A stretch of DNA of 64,000 nucleotides from assembly GCF_004216915.1 (NCBI RefSeq), contig NZ_SGXD01000002.1:930001-994000 (forward strand), in the 5' to 3' direction. Numbering within the stretch: position 1 is the stretch's first letter; each line of letters opens with the position of its first letter. A model generated the notes under the pieces. That model searched no databases. It had not been told where the DNA came from and saw nothing but the letters and a program-made list of their open reading frames with translations. The stretch comes from Motilibacter rhizosphaerae. Its GTDB lineage: Bacteria > Actinomycetota > Actinomycetes > Motilibacterales > Motilibacteraceae. Positions 50,799-58,890 of the stretch are shown one piece after another. Both the position numbers and the translations under genes were made by a program.

Positions 50799-52112
50799 TC
50801 ACCAGAAGGTCCTGGTGGTGCCGGGGTTGCGGTCGCTCGCGTGGGTCGCTGGTACGGGTTCGCTTCCGTCGGGTGGTCGCCAGCGGAATCGGCCGGGTCT
50901 GTCGGGGTCGGGTTCGAGCTGCCAGCCTCCTTGGTGGAGGAGGTGGTGGTGGCGGCTGCAGAGCAGGCACATGTTGGTGATGTCGGTCGGGCCGCCGTCG
51001 GACCAGTGGATGACGTGGTGGGCTTGGACTCTGCGGTTGCGGCAGCCGGGGGCGATGCAGCCTCCGTCGCGTACCCACAGTGCTCTCAGTTGGGCTCTGG
51101 TGGCGAGGCGGGCCTCCCGGCCGAGGCCGAGCGGGACGCCGGGAGCGACCGTGACGGACAGGCCACCGAGGTTGACGGCACCATCCGTCCCCGCGCGCTC
51201 GTCGTTCGCAGCAGCAGCGCGGGCGTGCGGACTGAGCGTCGCGGTCAGCAGGACGCTCACGTCCGCGGTGCAGGTGAGGTAGCGGAGCTCCTCGGCGGTG
51301 AACGCCGTCCCGAGGATCGCGGCGATGCCGGTGTGCCCGTCGCCGGGCTGCAGCTCGTCGCGCAGCGTCGGGAGGTCGACGACGAGGGTGGTGTCGAGGC
51401 GCAGGCTGGTGACCCCGGGCTGGGAGCCGAGGTGGGTCTGGACGATCTCGATGAGGGCGTCGGCCTGGCGTTGGGCGGCGGTGCGCGGGTCGACCTGCTG
51501 GCCGGGTTCGGGGTTGGGCTGGGATCCGGCGCGGATCGCCTTCTGGACCAGCATGCCGTGCGCGCGGTCGAGCCGTCCGGTGATGATGACGGTGCCGTCC
51601 ATGCCGGTGGAGAGCAGCAGGTAGCGGCTGTCGTGGATGCGCTGCGCCTTCTCCTCGCGTGACTCGTCGGCGCCGACCGCCTCCTCCACCCGAGCGACCC
51701 CGGCCCGGACGTCCGCCGGCGCAGCGGCCTTCGCCAGCGGCACGAGCATCTCCTCCGCTTCGAGCATCACGGCTGCGCCGAGCCGCTTGTGCCCGGCCGC
51801 CAGCTCGTCGACGTGCCGCACGCTGATCTCACCCGCGACGAGCGCGTGCGCTGTCTGCGGGAGGTCGCGCAAGGCTCGCGCCGCCGTGACCGCTCGGCGG
51901 GCGTCGAGCGCGTCCATGCGGGTGTGGTGCCGGAGCCACGCCTGCGCGGTGACCTGGTTGTCGATGACGAACTCACCGGCGGCGTCGAACTCCGCGAGGT
52001 CGGTGAGGAACTCGGCCTGCAGCCGGGCGATCGCCGCGTGCTTCTCGAGCAGCGCGACCCCGCGCGCCGACCCGGACCTGGGGTCGCGCGACGGGCTGCT
52101 GCTCGAGCTCAT
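50799..52112 (-). CDS. HNH endonuclease with DUF222 (13E12-type) domain
   Basis: A 437-residue relative of the HNH protein at 24736. A DUF222 region (about 20-320; WLRHHTRMDALDARRAVTAARALRDLP near 60-86) precedes an HNH nuclease of the form RDGGCIAPGCRNRRVQAHHVIHWSDGGPTDITNMCLLCSRHHHLLHQGGW, with the Cys pairs and the catalytic HH/N/H residues present. The ATG at 52112 is six bases after TACGTT (52124-52119), so the message could be leaderless. No LexA box is seen. A TGCATGATCACGG element lies 139 bp upstream. Confidence 0.9.
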   Translation of the reverse strand: MSSSSSPSRDPRSGSARGVALLEKHAAIARLQAEFLTDLAEFDAAGEFVIDNQVTAQAWLRHHTRMDALDARRAVTAARALRDLPQTAHALVAGEISVRHVDELAAGHKRLGAAVMLEAEEMLVPLAKAAAPADVRAGVARVEEAVGADESREEKAQRIHDSRYLLLSTGMDGTVIITGRLDRAHGMLVQKAIRAGSQPNPEPGQQVDPRTAAQRQADALIEIVQTHLGSQPGVTSLRLDTTLVVDLPTLRDELQPGDGHTGIAAILGTAFTAEELRYLTCTADVSVLLTATLSPHARAAAANDERAGTDGAVNLGGLSVTVAPGVPLGLGREARLATRAQLRALWVRDGGCIAPGCRNRRVQAHHVIHWSDGGPTDITNMCLLCSRHHHLLHQGGWQLEPDPDRPGRFRWRPPDGSEPVPATHASDRNPGTTRTFW

Positions 52113-52118
52113 GCCGAC

Positions 52119-52124
52119 AACGTA
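52119..52124 (-). promoter_or_regulatory. -10 box, leaderless second HNH gene
   Basis: TACGTT on the minus strand, six bases before the ATG; no convincing -35. Confidence 0.45.
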
Positions 52125-52197
52125 CAAGCCACCACTGACAGAGTCGGGGCAGCAGAACCGGCTGCCGTACAGCCACTTCTCGGCCACCCGCAGTGAT

Positions 52198-52228
52198 CCC
52201 ATTTGATCGGGGACCTCGATCAAATGGG
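52198..52228. repeat. AT-rich 11-bp hairpin
   Basis: CCCATTTGATC (52198-52208) and GATCAAATGGG (52218-52228) are exact reverse complements with a 9-base loop. It is in the 307-bp gap upstream of the second HNH gene and is much more AT-rich than the surroundings. It may be a terminator for the GNAT gene on the minus strand or part of a mobile repeat. Confidence 0.8.
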
Positions 52229-52250
52229 GGTGCCCCGCGGCCCCAAGAAC

Positions 52251-52263
52251 TGCATGATCACGG
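52251..52263 (+). repeat. TGCATGATCACGG element upstream of the second HNH gene
   Basis: One exact copy, preceded by GGCCCCAAGAAC, the same flank seen in inverse in the array at 59457-59580. The remainder of the 52113-52419 gap shows no gene; a further TGATCA lies at 52390. Confidence 0.85.
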
Positions 52264-52419
52264 GGAGGTGGGAGTGGGCGGCCCACACGAACTGACTGCC
52301 GGCAGCACGCAATTCCAGCCCTCCGACCACCACCTGGTGCGGTCCGCCACCACTCCGTGCTGCTCGACCCCCAACTCGATCGGGCAGCCTGATCAACTTC
52401 ACGCCCGAGCGGCCCGGCG

Positions 52420-52926
52420 TCAGTCCGCCCGCACCCGCGCGTAGCCGACCAGGTCGTGCCAGCGCCCGCCGCGCCACTGCGCCCCGCGCAGCACGCCCTC
52501 GCGGCGGAAGCCCGCCTTCTCCAGCGCGCGCTGCTCGGCGAGGTTCTCGACGTCGGTCGAGGCCTCGACGCGGCCCGCGTCCGTCGTGGCGAACAGCATG
52601 TCGGCCAGCAGGCGCTGGGCGGTCGTGCCGACGCCGCGGCCGTGGAAGTCGCGGTCGAGCTCGATGCCGATGTTCCACGCGCGGGACTGCGGGTTCGGCC
52701 CGTACGCGACGGCCTGCCAGGAGACCGAGCCCGCGACGCGCCCCGCCTCCTCGACCACGAGGAAGCCGGTGCGCGGGTCACCCGCGACCCGGGCGAGCAG
52801 GTCCGCGTGCGACAGCGGCGGGAGGCCGAAGTCGGCGAACTCGCTGCGGCGAGCGGTGTCCCGCGCCCACCCGTCGAGGACGGGGATGTCCTCGTCGACC
52901 AGCGCCCGCAGCCGTACGCGGCTCAC
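52420..52926 (-). CDS. GNAT family N-acetyltransferase (RimJ/RimL-like)
   Basis: A 168-residue acetyltransferase with GTG start. WNIGIELDRDFHGRGVGTTAQRLLADMLF is the acetyl-CoA loop and strand; RVEASTDVENLAEQRALEKAGFRREGVLRGAQWRGGRWHDLVGYARVR is the family ending found in enzymes acetylating protein N-termini or small amines. The start overlaps the stop of the PH-domain gene upstream, so they share a transcript. Confidence 0.87.
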   Translation of the reverse strand: MSRVRLRALVDEDIPVLDGWARDTARRSEFADFGLPPLSHADLLARVAGDPRTGFLVVEEAGRVAGSVSWQAVAYGPNPQSRAWNIGIELDRDFHGRGVGTTAQRLLADMLFATTDAGRVEASTDVENLAEQRALEKAGFRREGVLRGAQWRGGRWHDLVGYARVRAD

Positions 52927-53462
52927 GCCAGCGACACCGCGACGATGCCGGCGACGAGCAGCACGCCCGGCACCAGCACCTCCCACGCCCACCGCACGTG
53001 CGCACCGCCCTCGGGGTCGCGGCCGCCGAGCCCGCGCTCCCACCGCGTCGCGAGCGACGCGGCGATGGAGCTCTCGGGCACCTGCGGCAGCTCGCCCCGG
53101 CGGGAGCGGCGCGGGCGGCCCCGGGGGGCGGCCGCGAAGGCGGTGTAGCGGCGGGTGGTCGTGCGCACGTCGAGGCTCCAGCGGCCCCCGACTGCGGTCA
53201 CCGCGGTCCAGGGGACCCGCACCTCGCGCAGCGGGTTCACGAGCGTCACGCCCGCGTCGTCGGCGCGGATCTCCGGGCGCCACCACAGGGCGAGAGCGGC
53301 GTCGGCCAGCAGCCCCAGACTGAGGGTGGCGATCGCCGCCGACGGCCAGGTGCCGCGGCGCAGCACATCTGCCAGCAGCAGCAGGCAGACGACCCAGCAG
53401 CCGATGGCGACGGGACGCGAGGTGACGGGCCGGAAGACCTCGGGGACCCCGCTCTGCGTCAC
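52923..53462 (-). CDS. PH-domain membrane protein
   Basis: A 179-residue membrane protein with GTG start. Two helices near the N-terminus (about 19-33 and 40-58) are followed by a small beta-domain (WWRPEIRADDAGVTLVNPLREVRVPWTAVTAVG), which resembles bacterial PH-like domains common in actinobacteria, an arginine-rich loop and a final membrane helix (about 158-177). Function unknown; usually single-copy membrane proteins of this type sit near unrelated genes. Confidence 0.72.
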   Translation of the reverse strand: MTQSGVPEVFRPVTSRPVAIGCWVVCLLLLADVLRRGTWPSAAIATLSLGLLADAALALWWRPEIRADDAGVTLVNPLREVRVPWTAVTAVGGRWSLDVRTTTRRYTAFAAAPRGRPRRSRRGELPQVPESSIAASLATRWERGLGGRDPEGGAHVRWAWEVLVPGVLLVAGIVAVSLA

Positions 53463-53519
53463 CCCGCCATCCTGCCCCACGCCCCCGCTCCGGCGTACGC
53501 AGCGGGCAGCCCGCGGGCG

Positions 53520-53525
53520 TACGGT
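53520..53525 (+). promoter_or_regulatory. -10 box, leaderless deoC
   Basis: TACGGT six bases before the GTG at 53532. Confidence 0.5.
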
Positions 53526-53531
53526 GTGGGC

Positions 53532-54485
53532 GTGCCCCTGCTCCCGGACGCCGACGCCCTGGACGCTGCGACCGGCAGCGCCTCCGGGCTCCGCCGCTTC
53601 CTCCTGGGCCTCCCCGGGGTCGACCAGGTCGGCGCCGAGGCCCGGGCGAGCGCGCTCGCGGCCCGGTCGGTCAAGGCCGACGCGAAGCGCCAGGCCCTCG
53701 ACCTCGCCGTCTCCTGCATCGACTTGACGACGCTCGAGGGCGCCGACTCCCCCGGCAAGGTCCGCTCGCTCTGCGCGAAGGCCCGCGTGCCCGACGCGAG
53801 CGACCCGACCTGCCCGCGCCCGGCGGCGGTCTGCATCTACGGCGACCTCGTGCCGGTGGCCGTCGAGGCCCTCAAGGGCACGGGCATCGCGGTGGCCGCG
53901 GTGGCGACGGCGTTCCCCAGCGGCCGCGCCTCGCTCGAGGTCAAGCTCGCCGACGTGCGCGACGCCGTCGCGGCGGGCGCCGACGAGATCGACATGGTGA
54001 TCGACCGCGGCGCCTTCCTCGCCGGCCAGTACGCCCAGGTGCTCGACGAGGTCCGCGCGGTCAAGGAGGCCTGCGGGCGTGCGCACCTCAAGGTCATCCT
54101 CGAGACCGGCGAGCTCGCCACCCTCGACAACGTCCGCCGCGCCTCCTGGCTCGCGATGATGGGCGGCGCCGACTTCATCAAGACCAGCACCGGCAAGATC
54201 TCCCCGGCAGCGACGCTCCCGGTCGCGCTCGTCATGCTCGAGGCGGTCCGCGACTGGTACGCCGCCACCGGCCACCGCATCGGCTTCAAGCCCGCCGGCG
54301 GGATCAGGACGAGCAAGGACGCCATCAAGCACCTCGTGCTCGTGCACGAGACGGTCGGCGACGACTGGCTCGACCCCTCGCTCTACCGCATCGGCGCCTC
54401 GACCCTGCTCAACGACATCCTGCTGCAGCGGCAGAAGATGGCGTCCGGCCGCTACGCCGGCCGCGACTACGTGACCGGAGCCTGA
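53532..54485 (+). CDS. deoC: Deoxyribose-phosphate aldolase
   Basis: A 317-residue class I aldolase that splits 2-deoxyribose-5-phosphate into acetaldehyde and glyceraldehyde-3-phosphate. CIDLTTLEG, DEIDMVIDRGAFLAGQY (catalytic Asp), KVILETGEL, ADFIKTSTGK (Schiff-base lysine) and IGFKPAGGIRTSKDA (second catalytic lysine) are intact. The N-terminal 55 residues are an extension relative to the E. coli enzyme. It starts an operon with two aldehyde dehydrogenase genes, which would oxidise the acetaldehyde. Confidence 0.93.
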   Translation: MPLLPDADALDAATGSASGLRRFLLGLPGVDQVGAEARASALAARSVKADAKRQALDLAVSCIDLTTLEGADSPGKVRSLCAKARVPDASDPTCPRPAAVCIYGDLVPVAVEALKGTGIAVAAVATAFPSGRASLEVKLADVRDAVAAGADEIDMVIDRGAFLAGQYAQVLDEVRAVKEACGRAHLKVILETGELATLDNVRRASWLAMMGGADFIKTSTGKISPAATLPVALVMLEAVRDWYAATGHRIGFKPAGGIRTSKDAIKHLVLVHETVGDDWLDPSLYRIGASTLLNDILLQRQKMASGRYAGRDYVTGA

Positions 54486-54486
54486 C

Positions 54487-55920
54487 GTGGTGACCTTCGA
54501 CTACGCCCCCGCGCCCGAGTCGACGGCGGTCGTCGACATCGCACCGTCCTACGGCCTATTCATCGGCGGGGACTTCGTGGAGTCCTTGGACGGCAGCGTC
54601 TTCGACACGGTGAACCCCGCTACGGAGGAGGTGCTCTCCAAGGTCACCCAGGCGGGGACGGCTGACGTCGACCGCGCCGTGCGCGCCGCGCGCGCGGCGT
54701 ACGAGGGCGTGTGGTCGCACCTCCCCGGACGCGAGCGCGGGAAGTACCTCTTCCGCATCGCCCGGATCCTGCAGGAGCGCGCGCGGGAATTCGCCGTCCT
54801 CGAGTCGATCGACAACGGCAAGCCCATCAAGGAGTCGCGCGACGTCGACATCCCCTTGGCAGCAGCGCACTTCTTCTACCACGCGGGCTGGGCGGACAAG
54901 CTGTCCTACGCCGGCCACGGCCCGGCACCGAAGCCGCTCGGCGTCGTCGGGCAGGTCATCCCGTGGAACTTCCCGCTGCTCATGCTGGCCTGGAAGATCG
55001 CCCCGGCCCTCGCGTGCGGCAACACCGTCGTGCTGAAGCCCGCGGAGACGACTCCCCTGACAGCACTGCTCTTCGCCGACGTCTGCCGCCAGGCCGACCT
55101 CCCGGCGGGCGTGGTCAACATCATCACCGGTGACGGCGACACCGGGCGCGCCCTCGTCGAGCACCCGGGCATCGACAAGGTCGCGTTCACCGGCTCGACC
55201 GAGGTCGGCAAGGCCATCGCCCGCGCGGTCGCCGGCACGCCCAAGCGCGTCACCCTCGAGCTGGGCGGCAAGGCGGCCAACATCGTCTTCGACGACGCGC
55301 CCATCGACCAGGCGGTCGAGGGCATCGTCAACGGCATCTTCTTCAACCAGGGCCACGTCTGCTGCGCGGGCAGCCGCCTGCTCGTGCAGGAGTCGGTCGC
55401 CGAGGAGGTGCTCGTCGCACTGCGCCGCAGGCTGCTGACCCTGCGGGTGGGCGACCCCCTCGACAAGAACACCGACGTGGGCGCCATCAACTCCGCCGCT
55501 CAGCTCAGCCGCATCTGCGAGATCAGCGACAGCGGCGACGCCGAGGGCGCGGTCCGCTGGTCGCCACCGTTCTCCCAGCCGGACAAGGGGTTCTGGTTCC
55601 CCCCGACTGTCTTCACCGAGGTCGCGCCGGCGCACCGCATCGCGCGCGAGGAGGTCTTCGGCCCCGTGCTCGCGGTGCTCACGTTCCGCACGCCGGACGA
55701 GGCCATCGAGAAGGCCAACAACACGCCCTACGGCCTCTCGGCCGGGGTGTGGACCGAGAAGGGCTCGCGCATCCTCTGGGCCGCCGACCGGCTCCGCGCC
55801 GGCGTCGTCTGGGCCAACACCTTCAACCGCTTCGACCCGACGTCGCCCTTCGGCGGCTTCAAGGAGTCCGGCTGGGGCCGCGAGGGCGGCCGCCACGGGC
55901 TGGAGGGCTACCTGCGATGA
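54487..55920 (+). CDS. Aldehyde dehydrogenase
   Basis: A 477-residue NAD(P)-dependent aldehyde dehydrogenase, full length. GQVIPWNFPLLMLAWKIAPALACGNTVVLKPAETTPLTAL holds the oxyanion Asn and the cofactor Lys; FTGSTEVGKAI is the Rossmann loop; LELGGKAANIVF the general-base Glu; and FNQGHVCCAGSRLLV the catalytic Cys. GTG start, one base after the deoC stop codon. It probably converts acetaldehyde from DeoC to acetate. Confidence 0.92.
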   Translation: MVTFDYAPAPESTAVVDIAPSYGLFIGGDFVESLDGSVFDTVNPATEEVLSKVTQAGTADVDRAVRAARAAYEGVWSHLPGRERGKYLFRIARILQERAREFAVLESIDNGKPIKESRDVDIPLAAAHFFYHAGWADKLSYAGHGPAPKPLGVVGQVIPWNFPLLMLAWKIAPALACGNTVVLKPAETTPLTALLFADVCRQADLPAGVVNIITGDGDTGRALVEHPGIDKVAFTGSTEVGKAIARAVAGTPKRVTLELGGKAANIVFDDAPIDQAVEGIVNGIFFNQGHVCCAGSRLLVQESVAEEVLVALRRRLLTLRVGDPLDKNTDVGAINSAAQLSRICEISDSGDAEGAVRWSPPFSQPDKGFWFPPTVFTEVAPAHRIAREEVFGPVLAVLTFRTPDEAIEKANNTPYGLSAGVWTEKGSRILWAADRLRAGVVWANTFNRFDPTSPFGGFKESGWGREGGRHGLEGYLR

Positions 55921-56807
55921 GCGACCCCGTCCACGGATCCCAGCAGCACCAGCGGCTCGGCGTGCGCAAGACCTACAAGCTCTACGTCGGCGGCGCGTTC
56001 CCCCGCAGCGAGTCCGGCCGCAGCTACGAGGTCACCACGCCCGACGGGCACTTCCTCGCGAACGCCGGGCTCGCTTCCCGCAAGGACGCCCGCGACGCGG
56101 TGACCGCCGCCCACGCGGCGCTGCCGAAGTGGTCCGCCGCCACGGCCTACAATCGCGGGCAGGTGCTCTACCGCGTCGCCGAGGTCCTCGAGGGCCGGCG
56201 CGGCCAGTTCGTGCACACGGTCTCCGCCTCCGAGGGCATCCCGCTCGACCGCGCGGAGTCCGTCGTCGACGCCGCCATCGACCGCTGGGTCTGGTACGCC
56301 GGTTGGACCGACAAGCTCGCCCAGGTCCTCGGCACCGTGAACCCCGTGGCCGGCCCGTACTTCGACTTCTCGCTGCCGCAGCCCTCCGGGGTCGTGGCCG
56401 TCGTCGCACCGCAGGAGTCCTCGCTGCTGGGGCTCGTCAGCGTCATCGCCCCCGTCCTCGTCGGTGGCGGGACCGTCGTCGCCCTGGCGAGCGAGCGGCG
56501 CCCGCTGCCCGCGGTCGACCTGGCCGAGGTGCTCGCGACCTCCGACGTGCCGGGCGGTGTCGTGAACCTCCTCACCGGGCGCACCTCCGAGGTCGCGCCC
56601 TGGCTCGCCTCCCACATGGACGTCGCGGGGATCGACCTCACCGGCGCGGCCCCGGGTGCCGTCGCCGACCTCGAGCGCGCGGCCGCGGACAACCTCAAGC
56701 GCGTACGCCGTCCCGACCCCGCCGAGGACCTCGCGGCGGAGCCGGGGCTCGGGCGGATGAGCGCCTGGCTCGAGACGAAGACGGTCTGGCACCCCGTCGG
56801 GACCTAG
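55917..56807 (+). CDS. Truncated aldehyde dehydrogenase homologue without catalytic domain
   Basis: A 296-residue protein whose ATG overlaps the previous stop. It aligns with the N-terminal NAD-binding part of aldehyde dehydrogenases (KTYKLYVGGAFPRSESGRSYEVTTPDG, PSGVVAVVAPQESSLLGLVSVIAPVLVGGGTVVALASERRPL, LATSDVPGGVVNLLTG) but ends before the catalytic Cys segment. Asn of PWNF is replaced (APQES) and the LKPAE lysine is lost. It has no frameshift and normal codon use, so it looks like a maintained pseudoenzyme, perhaps a partner subunit of the full-length enzyme. Confidence 0.85.
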   Translation: MSDPVHGSQQHQRLGVRKTYKLYVGGAFPRSESGRSYEVTTPDGHFLANAGLASRKDARDAVTAAHAALPKWSAATAYNRGQVLYRVAEVLEGRRGQFVHTVSASEGIPLDRAESVVDAAIDRWVWYAGWTDKLAQVLGTVNPVAGPYFDFSLPQPSGVVAVVAPQESSLLGLVSVIAPVLVGGGTVVALASERRPLPAVDLAEVLATSDVPGGVVNLLTGRTSEVAPWLASHMDVAGIDLTGAAPGAVADLERAAADNLKRVRRPDPAEDLAAEPGLGRMSAWLETKTVWHPVGT

Positions 56808-56880
56808 TCGCTCCGGTCTCCTGGGCGAGCCGCTCCGCCGACCACGTCGCCCGCGGCACGCGGTCCGGCATCTGAGACAG

Positions 56881-56908
56881 CCGGTCCTCGCCCGGGCGGG
56901 AGGACCGG
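56881..56908. repeat. Hairpin before the winged-helix gene
   Basis: CCGGTCCTC (56881-56889) and GAGGACCGG (56900-56908) are exact reverse complements, with GC-rich bases between them that could extend pairing. It lies 22 bases before the GTG at 56930; it could terminate the aldehyde dehydrogenase transcript or be an operator. Confidence 0.7.
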
Positions 56909-56929
56909 TCAGCGGGGCAGAGTCCTTGC

Positions 56930-57256
56930 GTGGCAACCGAGACCGTGGCCCGACCAGTCCTCACCCACGAGCACCCCGAGGTGGTCGCCGACCGGGCCAC
57001 CCGCGTCGTCACGGTCGCGGGGCGCGCGGTCCCCGACCTCACCTACCTCGAGTTCGAGCTCCTCGCCCACCTGCTCGAGCACACCGGGCTCGTCCTCACC
57101 CGTACCCAGCTGATGTGGGCGGTGTGGGGCTACGACGTTCCCGGTGGCGGGCGCACGGTGGACGTCCACGTGAGCCGCCTGCGCCGCAAGCTGGGCGAGC
57201 CGGTGCGCAGCTCGCTGGTGACGATCCGCCGCGTGGGGTACGTCTACCGCGGCTAG
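56930..57256 (+). CDS. Stand-alone OmpR/PhoB-type winged-helix protein
   Basis: A 108-residue protein with GTG start consisting almost entirely of a Trans_reg_C winged helix: LTYLEFELLAHLLEHTGLVLTRTQLMWAVWGYDVPGGGRTVDVHVSRLRRKLGEPVRSSLVTIRRVGYVYRG. There is no receiver domain before it, only about 20 N-terminal residues. Such a protein can bind DNA but cannot be phosphorylated in the usual way. No sensor kinase gene is adjacent. Its targets may include its own upstream hairpin. Confidence 0.85.
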   Translation: MATETVARPVLTHEHPEVVADRATRVVTVAGRAVPDLTYLEFELLAHLLEHTGLVLTRTQLMWAVWGYDVPGGGRTVDVHVSRLRRKLGEPVRSSLVTIRRVGYVYRG

Positions 57257-57265
57257 CGCCGCTGC

Positions 57266-58738
57266 TCACGGCGCCCGCGAGCCGCGCTCCCGCTCCTGCT
57301 CGACGACGGCCTCGCGGTCCGCCAGCCGCGCCAGGCCGGCGAGCGGCTGGCGCATCCGCACGTTCCCCGCGAGGCGCTCGGCGTTGCGGTCGAGGAAGGC
57401 CCAGTAGCCCGCGGTGTACGGGCAGGCGCCGTGGCCGAGCCGCACCTTCGGCGAGTACGCGCAACCGCCGCAGTAGTCGCTCATCCGGTCGATGTACGCC
57501 CCGCCCGCGGCGTACGGCTTGGTGGCCATGAGCCCGCCGTCCGCGTGCTGCGACATGCCGATGACGTTGGCGACCATCACCCACGCGTACCCGTCGACGA
57601 AGCACTCGTGGAACCACGCGGTCAGCTCCTGCGGGCTCCAGCCGCGCTGCAGCGCGTAGCCGCCGAGCACCATGAGCCGCGGGATGTGGTGCACCCACCC
57701 TCGGTCGCGCACGCCGGCGAGGACGTCGCGCAGGCAGGCCGCCTCCACCGCGTCGGCGTCGAGGTCGCGGAACCACTGCGGCAGCGGTTCGTACGCCTCG
57801 AGGGCGTTGCGGTCGGGGTAGTCCTCGTCGAAGTGCCAGTAGGTGTGGAAGACGTAGTCGCGCCAGCCGACGAGCTGGCGGACGTAGCCCTCGACGCTCG
57901 GGAGCGGCGCCTCCCCCCGCCGGTACGCCCGCTCCGCCGAGCGCGCGCACTCGACCGGGTGCAGCAGCCCGAGGTTCATCGCCGGCGAGAGCAGCGAGTG
58001 CGCCATCCACTCGTCGGCGCGCAGCATCGCGTCCTCGACGGGACCGAAGGACGCCAGCCGCTGCGTGACGAAGACCCGCAGCGCCTCGACCGCCTCGGCG
58101 CGGGTGACGGGGAAGACGCGTGGTCCGTCCCGGCCGACGAACGAGACGACGCCGTCGCGCTCCCAGCGGTCGAGGTCGGCGCGCACCTCGGCGTCGATCT
58201 CGTCCTCCTCGGCGAGCCACGGCGGCGCGAGGTCGAGCCGGTCCGTACGCGGTGGTGCCTCGCGGTTCTCGGCGTCGTAGTTCCACCGCCCGCCGACCGG
58301 GCCGTCGGGCTCCATGAGGAGCCCGAGCCGCGTACGGGCGTCGCGGTAGAACTGCTCCATCCGCAGGGTGGTCCGGCCCTGCGCCCACCGCTCGAACTCC
58401 GCGCGCGTGGTCGCGAAGCCGCGCTCCGGCAGGACGTCGACCCCCGGCAGCGACTCCACCAGCCGCAGCGCGCCGCGGGTCGTGGGGGCGCAGACGGACA
58501 CCGGCTCCCCGAGCGCCTCGAGCACGCGCCGGTAGCCGCCCTCGGTCCTCACGAACCTCGCCTGCTCGCCGAGCTCCGCCGCGCGGTGGCGCAGCGCGCT
58601 CAGCACGAGGTGGGCCTTCTGCCGGTGGAAGCGGCGCCGCGCGAAGACGGCCCGCGACTCCACGAGCAGCACGGGCTGATCGTCCGCGTCGAGGAAGTGC
58701 GGGCCGAGCTGGTCGGCGAACAGCCACCGGCGCTCCAT
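57266..58738 (-). CDS. Iron-sulfur bacterial cryptochrome/photolyase (PhrB-like)
   Basis: A 490-residue FAD-dependent photolyase of the FeS-BCP class, which includes the (6-4) photolyase PhrB. The N-terminal alpha/beta domain starts RRWLFADQLGPHFL; the C-terminal half has WRDYVFHTYWHFDEDYPDRNALE, HHIPRLMVLGGYALQRGWSPQEL and MVANVIGMSQHADGG. Cysteines 335, 423, 426 and 439 have spacings of 88, 3 and 13, the same as the four [4Fe-4S] ligands of Agrobacterium PhrB. It would repair UV (6-4) lesions with light. It ends 10 bp from the winged-helix gene. Confidence 0.92.
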   Translation of the reverse strand: MERRWLFADQLGPHFLDADDQPVLLVESRAVFARRRFHRQKAHLVLSALRHRAAELGEQARFVRTEGGYRRVLEALGEPVSVCAPTTRGALRLVESLPGVDVLPERGFATTRAEFERWAQGRTTLRMEQFYRDARTRLGLLMEPDGPVGGRWNYDAENREAPPRTDRLDLAPPWLAEEDEIDAEVRADLDRWERDGVVSFVGRDGPRVFPVTRAEAVEALRVFVTQRLASFGPVEDAMLRADEWMAHSLLSPAMNLGLLHPVECARSAERAYRRGEAPLPSVEGYVRQLVGWRDYVFHTYWHFDEDYPDRNALEAYEPLPQWFRDLDADAVEAACLRDVLAGVRDRGWVHHIPRLMVLGGYALQRGWSPQELTAWFHECFVDGYAWVMVANVIGMSQHADGGLMATKPYAAGGAYIDRMSDYCGGCAYSPKVRLGHGACPYTAGYWAFLDRNAERLAGNVRMRQPLAGLARLADREAVVEQERERGSRAP

Positions 58739-58890
58739 CCGGGCATCCTCGCCCGGATCGGGCGCTCCCGCAGGTCGGAGCGGCCGACGGCTCTTGACGA
58801 GGTGGCCGGCGCCCGCGAGGCTGGAGGGTACTGCCGGGTAGGCGATGACGCGCTGCCCGGACGACGGACTGGACGACGAAGGAGTCGTGC

